Below are positions 25,436 to 33,991 of a DNA stretch of 64,000 nucleotides, piece by piece. Every line of letters starts with the position of its first letter. Position 1 is the stretch's first letter. The position numbers and the translations under genes are program-made. The stretch covers positions 186,001 to 250,000 of the forward strand of contig NZ_RKLN01000001.1 of assembly GCF_004011835.1 (NCBI RefSeq), in the 5' to 3' direction. The notes under the pieces were generated by a model, which was given only the letters and a program-made list of their open reading frames with translations, was not told the DNA's origin and did no database searches. Source of the DNA: Rhodococcus spongiicola (GTDB taxonomy: Bacteria > Actinomycetota > Actinomycetes > Mycobacteriales > Mycobacteriaceae).

Positions 25436-26080
25436 ATGCACTATGCGACGCGCGAGAGAGCAGGTCGCACGCTGGCCAAGTCGCTGAGCCACCTTCGCGG
25501 GTCGGACCCCGTGGTGCTCGGACTCCCCCGCGGCGGCGTCCCGGTCGCATTCGAGGTCGCGAAGGCACTCGACGCGCCTCTCGACGTCATCCTCGTTCGC
25601 AAGCTCGGGGTGCCGTGGCAACCCGAACTGGCCATGGGGGCGATCGGCGAGGGCGATGTCGAGGTGTTGAACGAAGACGTCGTCCGCCACGCACAACTGC
25701 CGCGTGAGGCGGTGGACGAGGTGCGCACGAAGGAACGACAGGAACTGAAACGACGGGCCGAGGCGCTGCGCGGGCGCCATCCGCACGCGCCATTGGCCGG
25801 CCGAACTGCCATTCTCGTCGACGATGGGATGGCGACAGGGGCGACAGCCGCCGTCGCCTGCCAAGTCGCGCGGGCCGCCGGGGCGAGTCGTGTCGTTGTC
25901 GCAGTACCAGTGGCGTCCCCGGAGGCCATGTCCCGCATGAGGGTGTGTGCCGATGAGGTCGTCTGCCCATTCGTCCCGGCGGACCTCGGCGGCGTCGGCG
26001 GCGCGTACGTCGACTTCCACCAACTCGACGACGTCGAGGTGACAGACTTACTCGCGCGCTCCAACGAAAAAAGTTCGTGA
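25436..26080 (+). CDS. phosphoribosyltransferase-family protein
   Basis: A 214-residue type I phosphoribosyltransferase fold. The PRPP-binding signature is AILVDDGMATGATA (about 123-136). The N-terminal LGLPRGGVPVAFEVAKAL and DVILVRKLGVPWQPELAMGA match the subgroup often annotated as 'predicted phosphoribosyltransferase', sometimes fused to dienelactone hydrolases. Its nucleobase is not established for that subgroup. Soluble. The 67-bp gap to the next gene suggests co-transcription with the unknown protein that follows. Confidence 0.82.
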   Translation: MHYATRERAGRTLAKSLSHLRGSDPVVLGLPRGGVPVAFEVAKALDAPLDVILVRKLGVPWQPELAMGAIGEGDVEVLNEDVVRHAQLPREAVDEVRTKERQELKRRAEALRGRHPHAPLAGRTAILVDDGMATGATAAVACQVARAAGASRVVVAVPVASPEAMSRMRVCADEVVCPFVPADLGGVGGAYVDFHQLDDVEVTDLLARSNEKSS

Positions 26081-26147
26081 CCGAGGAAACACTCCCCATG
26101 CCTGCGTCGATATACGGACCAGGGAACCGCGAAGCCTGGGAGGACCC

Positions 26148-26855
26148 GTGACCGTCTCGGAAAATCAGATTCACAAAGTCGTCGATGCCTGTCGCACACG
26201 CCTGGGCGACCCCGGCGGATGGGTGTCGCCCGACGCGTACCGGCGCAGCCTGGCCCTGTGCATCATCGAGTCGGTCCAGGCGGCCGGGGCACGTTTCGCC
26301 GACGCAGGATTGGTGGTCGACAGGTACCTCGCGTACCGACGAGCACACGATTCGGGCCCGGTCACCGACGGCGCACGCACCCTGCTACGCACGTTCGAAC
26401 AGGTCGGAAGTGCCGATCAATGGGCCGGCAAGATCGGCAATTACAAGCGCCGCTACTCGGAGTCGGCGGCTCCTCTCCGGGCCAGCGAGATCCAACGTGC
26501 CGCCGAACGCCTCCACGCGCTACACATCGACTCCGTCGCAGATCTGATCGACGCCACCCATGACTCCCACACCGCGAGCGAGCTGCGCACCGCATGGCAC
26601 GAGTCCTGCGGTGCCAACGACGACACCACCTGGCTGCACCTGCTCCTCCTTGCCGGCATCGCCGACGCCGACGACACGGCCGCCGTCGAGGGGTTCGTGC
26701 GATCGGCGCTGACGGGTTCACCGGACCCTTGCCCGCCGGCAGCCGAGGTTCTCGCGGCAGCGGCCGATGAACTCGGCGTCTCGCCAACGGCGCTCGAGTA
26801 CGCAGTGCTGCGGTGGCGATGCACCTGCGACGAACACTTCTTGCCCGTCGCCTGA
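26148..26855 (+). CDS. hypothetical helical protein
   Basis: A 235-residue protein from an ATG or nearby GTG start, MTVSENQIHKVVDACRTRLG. It has no signal peptide or membrane helix and is predicted mostly alpha-helical. Features are LALCIIESVQAAGARFADAG, a central WAGKIGNYKRRYSE, HIDSVADLIDA and a C-terminal WRCTCDEHFLPVA with two Cys. I do not recognise the family. The helix-rich layout and 'I-x-S-V-A-D-L' segment recall DNA-glycosylase-like folds, but no catalytic residue can be pointed out. It sits between a phosphoribosyltransferase gene and fadD15. Confidence 0.6.
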   Translation: MTVSENQIHKVVDACRTRLGDPGGWVSPDAYRRSLALCIIESVQAAGARFADAGLVVDRYLAYRRAHDSGPVTDGARTLLRTFEQVGSADQWAGKIGNYKRRYSESAAPLRASEIQRAAERLHALHIDSVADLIDATHDSHTASELRTAWHESCGANDDTTWLHLLLLAGIADADDTAAVEGFVRSALTGSPDPCPPAAEVLAAAADELGVSPTALEYAVLRWRCTCDEHFLPVA

Positions 26856-27016
26856 CGGATCGAGCGCCGGCACAGAAGTTCGGCAGAACTCGCGGCCGCT
26901 GTTGTTTTCACAGGTCGGGACCCCGATCGACGCAAATCGGGCACCCAGCTCCGTGCAAACACTCCTCGAATGTGATGCAATGCACATCCAACATGACATT
27001 TCTTGGAGGGGTCAAA

Positions 27017-28804
27017 GTGCGTGAGTATTCGGTTCCACAGTCGTTCACCATCCCAGACGACGCGTCGATGGCCGACACTGTCTTCCGGTACGAAGAGGAA
27101 TGCCCGAACCACATCCCGTTCAAGAAGCCTGCCGGCGGCAACTGGGTCGACGTAACCGCAGCCCAGTTCGCGAAAGAGATCAAGGCTGTCGCGAAGGGCC
27201 TGATGGCATCCGGCATCGAGCTCGGTGACCGCGTCGCGATCCTGGCGGCCACGCGCTACGAGTGGGTCGTCCTGGACTACGCGATCTGGACCGCGGGCGG
27301 CTGCACGGTTGCGATCTACGAGACCTCGTCCGCCGATCAGTCGAAGTGGATCCTCGAGGATTCGGCCACATCCTTGCTCATAGTGGAGACGTCCGCGCAT
27401 GCCGAGCGGGTCAAGGACGTCGCGGAGGCCGCGCCCGCACTGCGCGAGGTGCTGCAGATCGAAGCCGGCGCGATCGACGAGCTCACCACTCGCGGTGCCG
27501 GCATCAGCGACGACGAACTGCACGAGCGCCGACGGCAGGTAGGCGCGTCGTCGCCGGCTACCCTCATCTACACGTCCGGCACCACCGGCCGCCCGAAGGG
27601 CGTTCAGCTCACGCACGGGAACTTCTTCGCCGAGTCGGCTTCCGTCCGGATCGCGATCAGGGATGCGATGCGGGAGGGCAAGCGCACCCTCCTGTTCCTG
27701 CCGCTCGCGCACGTGTTCGCGCGGGCCATCTCGTTCGGAGCGTTCGATTCGAAGGTCACCGTTGCGCACACCGCCGACCTGACCACACTGCTCGACCAGT
27801 TCGCCGTCTTGAAGCCGCACTTCATCCTCTCGGTCCCCCGCGTATTCGAAAAGGTCTACAACTCCGCGAAGCAGAAGGCCGAGGACGGCGGCAAGGGCAA
27901 GATCTTCGCCAAGGCCGCCGAGACCGCCATCGCCTGGAGCGAGGCACAGGACAAGGGCGGGCCCGGACTCGGCCTGCGCCTGCGTCATTTCGTCTTCGAC
28001 AAGCTGGTCTACGGCAAGCTGCGTGAGGCCCTGGGCGGCGAGTGCGAGCGCGCCGTGTCGGGCGGTGCACCCCTCGGCGCCCGCCTCGGCCACTTCTTCC
28101 GCGGCATCGGCATCCCGGTATACGAGGGCTACGGCCTCACCGAGACCAGCGCCGCTATCACCATCAACACCACGAACGAAATCAAGATCGGCACTGTCGG
28201 CAAACCGATCGACGGCCACGCCGCACAGATCGCCGAGGACGGCGAGCTCCTCGTCCGCGGCCCGGTCGTGTTCGGTGGCTACTGGCACAACGAGACGGCC
28301 ACAGCTGAATCGATCCGCGACGGATGGTTCCACACCGGTGACCTCGGGACGATCGACACCGAGGGCTACGTCACGATCACCGGCCGCAAGAAGGAGATCA
28401 TCGTGACCGCCGGCGGCAAGAACGTCGCCCCCGCAGTGCTCGAGGACGCGCTACGCGCACATGCACTGATCAGCCAGTGCCTGGTCGTCGGTGACGCGAA
28501 GCCGTTCATCGGCGCCCTCATCACCCTCGATCCCGAAGCTCTGCCCGGTTGGATGGAGCGGCACGGCGTGTCGACCGACACCCCGATCTCGGAGATCGTC
28601 AAGCATCCCGACCTCGTCGCCGAGATCGACGCCGCGGTCTCCGAGGGCAACAAGAAGGTGTCCAACCCGGAGCAGATCAAGAAGTACCGGATCCTCGATG
28701 TCGACTTCACCATCGACACAGGTGAGCTGACGCCCACGCTGAAGCTCAAGCGCAACGTCATTCACGAGCGACACGCCGACACCATCGCACGGATCTACGC
28801 CTAA
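27017..28804 (+). CDS. fadD15: long-chain acyl-CoA synthetase, FadD15-like
   Basis: A 595-residue class I adenylate-forming enzyme. The GTG at 27017 is set by GGAGGGG six bases upstream and by VREYSVPQSFTIP, matching the MREISVPAPF-type start of mycobacterial FadD15. Motifs: LIYTSGTTGRPKGVQL (P-loop), EGYGLTETSAAI, GWFHTGDLG, GRKKEIIVTAGGKNVAPAVLE, and the C-terminal domain ending LKLKRNVIHERHADTIARIYA. It activates long-chain fatty acids to acyl-CoA via an acyl-AMP. A 16-bp hairpin ends the transcript. Confidence 0.92.
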   Translation: MREYSVPQSFTIPDDASMADTVFRYEEECPNHIPFKKPAGGNWVDVTAAQFAKEIKAVAKGLMASGIELGDRVAILAATRYEWVVLDYAIWTAGGCTVAIYETSSADQSKWILEDSATSLLIVETSAHAERVKDVAEAAPALREVLQIEAGAIDELTTRGAGISDDELHERRRQVGASSPATLIYTSGTTGRPKGVQLTHGNFFAESASVRIAIRDAMREGKRTLLFLPLAHVFARAISFGAFDSKVTVAHTADLTTLLDQFAVLKPHFILSVPRVFEKVYNSAKQKAEDGGKGKIFAKAAETAIAWSEAQDKGGPGLGLRLRHFVFDKLVYGKLREALGGECERAVSGGAPLGARLGHFFRGIGIPVYEGYGLTETSAAITINTTNEIKIGTVGKPIDGHAAQIAEDGELLVRGPVVFGGYWHNETATAESIRDGWFHTGDLGTIDTEGYVTITGRKKEIIVTAGGKNVAPAVLEDALRAHALISQCLVVGDAKPFIGALITLDPEALPGWMERHGVSTDTPISEIVKHPDLVAEIDAAVSEGNKKVSNPEQIKKYRILDVDFTIDTGELTPTLKLKRNVIHERHADTIARIYA

Positions 28805-28827
28805 TCGGCGACGACGCGACAAGCAGA

Positions 28828-28862
28828 ATCGGGCCCGGATGCCACTGGCATCCGGGCCCGAT
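28828..28862. terminator. bidirectional terminator between fadD15 and the MDMPI-type gene
   Basis: Perfect 16-bp arms (ATCGGGCCCGGATGCC / GGCATCCGGGCCCGAT) around a 3-base loop, centred between two converging genes, 24 bp from one stop and 9 bp from the other. Confidence 0.85.
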
Positions 28863-28870
28863 CGCTAGGT

Positions 28871-29626
28871 CTAGATCGCCGCTGCTCCGAAGAGAGCCCG
28901 CGCCAGAGCTACCTCGCCGACGGCGTCCAGATTGACCAGGGGGCGCCGCCGCCAGAGCGTGAGTAGCAAATCTTGCGCGGGGCCTCGCAGCGCGACATCG
29001 CCTGTGCGGTGTTCGCGAGTGACCTCGACGGCATCGGATCCGAACGCGATGTGCCACTCCGCCGACTCGGTGTCGGTGCCGTGCAGGTGGATGGCGCGCC
29101 CGTCGAGCGAGTCCGGCAGCCGGCCGCCTCGCGCGAGACGTACCAGGAACACGTGAACCCACTCGTCGACGCCATCGGCCGCGATCTGCGGGTCAAGTTC
29201 GGCAACCCGGGGGCCGCCCGCTGCCTGCAAGGCGTCGGCCACGTCTATCCGGTGGACCGCTACCTCGTGGGTCTGCCTCCGCAACCACCACGCCACCGTG
29301 CCCGGTCCGCTCATTGTCGGTGCCGGCTTCCCGAGGTCGAGACGGGTGAAGGCGTCGAGGACCGAATCGAGTGCGGCCCGATAGGTGGCAAGACATTCCG
29401 GCCCTCGCGGCATGTCTCCGTTACGGCGGATCGCCGACAGCGGCGTTTCGGCGGAAGCCTGCAACGCAGCGACAACCCACTGATGCACCTTGCCGGTGTG
29501 TCGCACCACGTGTTCGACAGTCCACCCCGGGACCATCGGCACCGGTTCGGACAGCGCCGCGACCGGGGTCGCGGCCAGCATCTCGCCTTGCTCACGCAGC
29601 GCGTTCTGAAGACTCGCGGCATCCAT
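28871..29626 (-). CDS. maleylpyruvate isomerase-family, mycothiol-dependent enzyme
   Basis: A 251-residue protein of the mycothiol-dependent DinB-like superfamily. The N-terminal four-helix domain carries VPGWTVEHVVRHTGKVHQWV, whose His residues match the zinc site, and the WWLRRQTHEVAVHRIDVADA helix supplies the HxxxH ligands. The C-terminal domain (AEWHIAFGSDAVEV...GPAQDLLLTLWRR) is the SCP2-like MDMPI_C type. Such proteins use mycothiol, the actinobacterial thiol, for isomerisation or detoxification. The start at 29626 was chosen because similarity begins at MDAASLQNALREQG. Reaction not identifiable. Confidence 0.82.
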   Translation of the reverse strand: MDAASLQNALREQGEMLAATPVAALSEPVPMVPGWTVEHVVRHTGKVHQWVVAALQASAETPLSAIRRNGDMPRGPECLATYRAALDSVLDAFTRLDLGKPAPTMSGPGTVAWWLRRQTHEVAVHRIDVADALQAAGGPRVAELDPQIAADGVDEWVHVFLVRLARGGRLPDSLDGRAIHLHGTDTESAEWHIAFGSDAVEVTREHRTGDVALRGPAQDLLLTLWRRRPLVNLDAVGEVALARALFGAAAI

Positions 29627-29699
29627 CAGCCAACGGTAACGCCGTACAGGAAGTTCGCGAGGGCGTTCGTCACCACCAAAGGGAAGCTGACCGGACCGA

Positions 29700-30878
29700 T
29701 CAGCCGAAGCACATCCCTTCGCCCCGGTAGGTGGGTGTCGCGGTCGCCTTGCCGTCGCCATCGACCAGGTACAGGTCGGAAAAGCGCTCACACAATTCAC
29801 CGGCCTTCGCGTGCCGGAACCAGACCCGGTCACCCACCGCAAGCGTCGCGGCCGCTGCTCCCTCGACCGGGGTCTGCACCTCACCGGCGCCCTCGTTGCG
29901 GAGCAGCTTCAGCCGTGGCGGCCACACGGGCGACGGAATCCGGGTCTTGGAGGCCGGACCGGACGCGATGTAGCCACCCCCGAACAGGGTCGTGACCCGC
30001 GGGGTCGGCTTACGCACCGCGGGCAGCGCGAAGAACATCGCCGGTCGCGGAGTGAACGAGTGGTAGCGGTCGAACAGTGTGGGCACATACAGGCCCGAAC
30101 CGGCGGTGACCTCGGTGACGCTGGAGTCGGCCGAGCTCAACTCGAGGGAGCCGGTACCGCCGCTGTTGACGATCTCCAGTTTGCCCACCTCTGCGGTGAC
30201 GGCATCGACGACAGCCGTTCGCCGCTTGGACAACTCCGCCGCGGACGCCTTCTTGACCATCCGCACCGCGAGACTCGTGTCCTGCAGACCTGCGATCTGG
30301 GCCTCGTAGAACATCACGCCGACGACGGCGAACCCGCGGTCGGCCGCAAGCTTGGCCAGCCGAGCCACCTCGCCGGGCTCGCGCAAAGGCGAGCGCCGCA
30401 CGCCCAGATGGGCCGGACCAATCCGCAGCGACGCATCTACGTCGAGGCATACCCGCGGACGGACACGATCGGTTCCCATCGCCGCGCGGGCGACGTCGAG
30501 CTGGGCGACGTCGTCGACCATCAGCGTGACCCGGTCGAGCAACGCGGGATCGGCGCCCAATTCGGCAAGAGCGGCGCGATCCACGGTTGGGTAGCCCATC
30601 AAGACGTCCTCGGCACCCTGCCGAGCGAGCCAAATCGCCTCCCGCAGCGAGTACGACATGACGCCGCGGAAGCCGCCGGAGGCGGTGAGCGACGACCCTA
30701 AGGCCACTTCGAGGACGGCTCGGCAGCGTACCGACTTGCTGGCCACTCGGACCGGCGTTCCGTTCGCCCGTCGGACCAGATCGGACGCGTTCGTGCGCAG
30801 CGTCGTCAGATCCAGGGCCGCCAACGGCGGGTCGAGATGGGCCGTGGCGGCGGTCAGTCGGTCGATCGTGGCAGTCAC
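29700..30878 (-). CDS. PLP-dependent amino acid aldolase/deaminase (D-threonine aldolase family)
   Basis: A 392-residue alanine-racemase-fold protein. The PLP lysine is Lys48 in VRVASKSVRC. The TIM barrel runs on with GVMFYEAQIAGLQD and the phosphate-binding VNSGGTGSLE, and the C-terminal beta domain contains YHSFTPRPAMFFALPA, FGGGYIASGPASKT and VWFRHAKAGELCERF. The His/Asp-rich C-terminal metal site of D-threonine aldolases is only partly kept, as in the actinobacterial 'amino acid deaminase/aldolase' proteins. Mycobacteria carry a relative close to a gulonolactone-type oxidase gene, as here. It probably acts on a hydroxy-amino acid. Confidence 0.83.
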   Translation of the reverse strand: MTATIDRLTAATAHLDPPLAALDLTTLRTNASDLVRRANGTPVRVASKSVRCRAVLEVALGSSLTASGGFRGVMSYSLREAIWLARQGAEDVLMGYPTVDRAALAELGADPALLDRVTLMVDDVAQLDVARAAMGTDRVRPRVCLDVDASLRIGPAHLGVRRSPLREPGEVARLAKLAADRGFAVVGVMFYEAQIAGLQDTSLAVRMVKKASAAELSKRRTAVVDAVTAEVGKLEIVNSGGTGSLELSSADSSVTEVTAGSGLYVPTLFDRYHSFTPRPAMFFALPAVRKPTPRVTTLFGGGYIASGPASKTRIPSPVWPPRLKLLRNEGAGEVQTPVEGAAAATLAVGDRVWFRHAKAGELCERFSDLYLVDGDGKATATPTYRGEGMCFG

Positions 30879-30953
30879 ATCAGTTCCGTTCGTCAGTCCA
30901 AAGAGGCCGGCGTCCGGACTAGTCGATCACTCTCCTGAACGATTGTCCAGGTC

Positions 30954-31598
30954 CTAATCCGCCTCGACCGCCTTACCCGCGACAATTCGCGCCAGATCGT
31001 CCAGCTCGGTGAGGATGGCGTTGCTGTCGCGGTCGACGAGCCAGCGCAGCACGATCCCATCGATGATGGCGAGTGCGAAGCGGGCGATCGCGTCAACCGG
31101 CTCGGTCCACGAGCACCCCGTACGGCGAGCACACTCTTCCAGAAACGCGCTGGCTTGGACGTCCATGACCTGGTACTGCTCGTCGGCGACACTCCCGGCG
31201 AGGGGCGCGCCGGCTGCACGGTGCCGCAGCGCATAGGCGGTGATCTCGTACGTGAGCAACTGCCGATCGGCGGTGGACTCGATGACCTGCCACATCCCGG
31301 TGAGACCCGTGTGCAGGACTTCCCGCAGACCTGTCAGCCCGACCGGTTCCTGGGAATCCAGCACCGACGTGAATGCCTCGTGGATACCGCCACTGAGTTG
31401 CAGCACCAGGCTCTCGGCCATGGCTGCGACCAGGGCTTCCTTGTTCTCGAAGCAGTAGTGCACGACGCCGAGCGACACACCCGCTTCCTCGGCGACAGCG
31501 CGGATCGTCACCGCGGCGATACCACCGTGTTCGGCGATGGACAGAGCGGCCTCGACGAGCTGGGCACGGCGTTCTTCCGCGGGGAGCCGATTCAACAT
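30954..31598 (-). CDS. TetR-family transcriptional regulator
   Basis: A 214-residue regulator. The HTH spans about residues 12-58 (AQLVEAALSIAEHGGIAAVT, then EAGVSLGVVHYCFENKEAL), and the ligand-binding helical domain follows. It is divergent from the sugar-lactone oxidase gene. The 76-bp space between the starts holds the 18-bp palindrome at 31643-31660, the obvious operator. It may also govern the PLP aldolase gene, whose start lies 75 bp downstream of this stop. Confidence 0.88.
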   Translation of the reverse strand: MLNRLPAEERRAQLVEAALSIAEHGGIAAVTIRAVAEEAGVSLGVVHYCFENKEALVAAMAESLVLQLSGGIHEAFTSVLDSQEPVGLTGLREVLHTGLTGMWQVIESTADRQLLTYEITAYALRHRAAGAPLAGSVADEQYQVMDVQASAFLEECARRTGCSWTEPVDAIARFALAIIDGIVLRWLVDRDSNAILTELDDLARIVAGKAVEAD

Positions 31599-31642
31599 CC
31601 CCTGATCGTAAGACCAATGGCCCTATTTGCGTGTCTTATTTG

Positions 31643-31660
31643 CTTGGACACTCGTCCAAG
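31643..31660. promoter_or_regulatory. TetR operator palindrome
   Basis: CTTGGACACTCGTCCAAG has perfect 7-base arms around ACTC. It lies 45 bp from the regulator start and 14 bp before the oxidase ATG, so binding would block at least oxidase expression. Confidence 0.75.
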
Positions 31661-31674
31661 TGAATAGTTACGGC

Positions 31675-32985
31675 ATGGCACAGCACACGTGGCGAAACTG
31701 GGCGAGAACCCACTCGTCGACACCACACCGATTCGAGACGCCCCGATCGGTGGCAGAACTCAGCACGCTCGTCGCGAAGGCGGCCGAGCAAGGATTGCAC
31801 GTCAAGCCCGTGGGGGCGGGCCACTCGTTCACCGGAGTCGCCGTCACCGACGGTGTGTTGGTGAGCCTCGACAACATCGCTGGTATCGAGTCCGTACGCA
31901 CCACGCCCGAGGGTCCGGTCGCGACCGTGCTCGCGGGTACACGTCTACGGAGCCTGAACGACCAACTCTGGGACCGAGGACTCGCGATGATCAACCTCGG
32001 CGACATCGACGTGCAGTCGATCGCCGGGGCGCTGTCGACAGGCACCCACGGGACCGGAGCGCAGTTCGGTGGGTTGGCGACGGTGATCCGTGGGCTGCAG
32101 ATCGTCCTGGCCGACGGTTCGGTCGTCGACTGCTCCGACTCCGAGAACCCCGACCTGTACCAGGCCGCGAAGATCGGCCTCGGCGCAATCGGAATCATCT
32201 CCAAGCTCGACCTTGCGGTGCAGCCGGCCTTCACGCTGCGGGCGGTCGAGAGCCCGGCCCGACTCGACGAGACGCTCGAAGGGCTCGAGCACGACCTCGC
32301 GACCGTCGATCACTTCGAGTTCTACTGGTTCCCCCACACCAATCGCGTACTGACGAAGCGCAACACCCGACTTCCCGGCGACTCGCCGTTGCAACCGGTC
32401 AGCCCGATTCGCAGCTTCATCGACGACGAACTGCTGTCCAACACCGTGTTCGAGGGGGTCAACCGGGTGACGACCGCCGTCCCGTCGGCCATTCCGCAGA
32501 TCAACCAGATCTCGGCCCGTGCGCTTTCGGCGCGTGAGTTCACCGACCGCAGCTATCGCGTGTTCGCCTCGCCTCGCCGGGTTCGCTTCCGTGAGATGGA
32601 GTATGCGGTGCCGCAGGAGACGGTCAAGGACACCTTGCGGGAGATCTCGACCTGGCTCGACCGATCGGACTGCCGGATCGCGTTCCCGGTCGAGGTGCGT
32701 TTCGCCCCGGCCGATGATCTCTGGATGTCGACCGCAAGCGGCCGGGACAGCGCCTACATCGCCGTCCACCAGTACTACCGTCGCGACCACCGCGAGTACT
32801 TCGACGCGGTCGAGGCGATCGCGCGTGCCGTCGACGGTCGACCGCACTGGGGCAAGATGCACAGTCGCACCGCCGCCGATCTGCGGCCGACGTACGCGCG
32901 GTTCGACGACTTCTGCGCCGTCCGCGACAAGTACGACCCCTCGCGAGTCTTCGACAACGACTACCTCCGACAGGTTCTCGCCTGA
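31675..32985 (+). CDS. FAD-linked sugar-1,4-lactone oxidase (gulonolactone/arabinonolactone type)
   Basis: A 436-residue VAO-family flavoenzyme. The N-terminal FAD (PCMH) domain has KPVGAGHSFTGVAVTDG and the covalent-flavin-type region INLGDIDVQSIAGALSTGTHGTG. The C-terminal ALO domain has FEFYWFPHTNRVLTKRN and ends HWGKMHSRTAADLRPTYARF then DPSRVFDNDYLRQVL. It should oxidise an aldono-1,4-lactone with O2 or a dye acceptor; mycobacterial relatives act on L-gulono-lactone. The ATG at 31675 is preferred because upstream codons cover the operator. No signal peptide. Confidence 0.9.
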   Translation: MAQHTWRNWARTHSSTPHRFETPRSVAELSTLVAKAAEQGLHVKPVGAGHSFTGVAVTDGVLVSLDNIAGIESVRTTPEGPVATVLAGTRLRSLNDQLWDRGLAMINLGDIDVQSIAGALSTGTHGTGAQFGGLATVIRGLQIVLADGSVVDCSDSENPDLYQAAKIGLGAIGIISKLDLAVQPAFTLRAVESPARLDETLEGLEHDLATVDHFEFYWFPHTNRVLTKRNTRLPGDSPLQPVSPIRSFIDDELLSNTVFEGVNRVTTAVPSAIPQINQISARALSAREFTDRSYRVFASPRRVRFREMEYAVPQETVKDTLREISTWLDRSDCRIAFPVEVRFAPADDLWMSTASGRDSAYIAVHQYYRRDHREYFDAVEAIARAVDGRPHWGKMHSRTAADLRPTYARFDDFCAVRDKYDPSRVFDNDYLRQVLA

Positions 32986-33159
32986 CCCGGTCGGAACCGA
33001 CCTGATACCGGTCGGCACATCGCCGTAGTGCGCGATGTGCCGATCGGATCGAATCCCTCACGCCAGGAACGACGTTCGTTCCGTCGCGAGGGCACTCCAG
33101 GCAGAACGCAGGGTGGACCTGTACTGATCTCGACGTTCCCCACGCCGCCTGCTACCCAC

Positions 33160-33792
33160 TCAGGGCGCGACAGCCACGCACTCGAGCAATTCGACTATCG
33201 CAGTGCGTAGTTCGGAACCATCGGATGGAGCCGAGCGCTCGTTGAGCACTGCGTGCTGGAAGATCCCATCGAACAGCGCATAGATCATGGCAGACGACAT
33301 CGTCAGCTTCCGGTCCCCGAGTTCCGCGAAGTGTTCGACCACACGGAAGATCATCGCCTCGAGGTTGCGATCGAGTTCGGCGACTTTCTGCGCAAGTTCG
33401 GCATCGAACATCGATTGACTGCGCAAGTCGTACCAGAGGCGCTGCACCGGGGCGTCGTCGATCAGTGACACGATCATCGCGTCACAGAACAGTTGGCGGA
33501 CATCGTCTTCGGTCGTACCCGCGCCCACGACGCTGTCGTAGCGTGCGATGCAGCGGGCCTTGTAGTGCTGGACGCAGTAGGTGATCAGTTCCGTCTTGTC
33601 CTGGAAGTAGTAGTGCAAGACGCCGTGCGTGAACTGGGACTTGTCTGCGATGTCCCGAAGACTGGTACGGGCGTACCCCTGCTCGGCAAGTGTCGCCAGC
33701 GCTGCAGCGGCAAGCTGCTCGCGGCGATCTTCGAACTTGTCGGCGGGCCGCCTGCGCGTTCGGACGGCCGAATGCCCGAGCGTCTTCGTCAT
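33160..33792 (-). CDS. TetR-family transcriptional regulator
   Basis: A 210-residue regulator. The ATG at 33792 follows GGAGGAG and gives MTKTLGHSAVRTRRRPADKF. The HTH is at about 20-66 (LAAAALATLAEQGYARTSLR, DKSQFTHGVLHYYFQDKTEL), and the C-terminal helical domain matches the TetR_C type. It is divergent from the six-gene catabolic unit beginning at 33992, and two operator-like repeats lie in the 199-bp gap. It is the likely repressor of that unit, released by an acyl-CoA or substrate; that ligand class is inferred from the target genes. Confidence 0.87.
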   Translation of the reverse strand: MTKTLGHSAVRTRRRPADKFEDRREQLAAAALATLAEQGYARTSLRDIADKSQFTHGVLHYYFQDKTELITYCVQHYKARCIARYDSVVGAGTTEDDVRQLFCDAMIVSLIDDAPVQRLWYDLRSQSMFDAELAQKVAELDRNLEAMIFRVVEHFAELGDRKLTMSSAMIYALFDGIFQHAVLNERSAPSDGSELRTAIVELLECVAVAP

Positions 33793-33885
33793 CAACTCCT
33801 CCATCTCACGTGCACCTTCACAGAGCAACGGAGTATACGGGAACTTGACTCTACCTGGGCAAACCACCTCCCGTGCGCCAATCTC

Positions 33886-33922
33886 TTGACAGTTGTCTAA
33901 TTTTTTCTTGACAGTTGCCAAG
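33886..33922. promoter_or_regulatory. two operator-like repeats with promoter
   Basis: TTGACAGTTGTCTAA (33886-33900) and TTGACAGTTGCCAAG (33908-33922) repeat with a 22-bp period, two helical turns. Each is an imperfect palindrome. The second TTGACA with TAGTGT 16 bp later (33930-33935) is a fair sigma-70-type promoter for the plus-strand unit, so a repressor here would overlap the -35. Confidence 0.7.
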
Positions 33923-33991
33923 GGATAAGTAGTGTGATCCGCGTCGCAAGCGCTGCGGAATCCGTCACATACTCGGCAAGGGAGCATTGAA

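Noticed and set aside
26453-28333. Minus-strand open frame of 626 codons
   Set aside because: Runs against fadD15 and the preceding gene, with the typical skewed residue mix of an antisense shadow.
31945-33018. Minus-strand open frame of 357 codons
   Set aside because: Antisense to the sugar-lactone oxidase gene; no recognisable domain.
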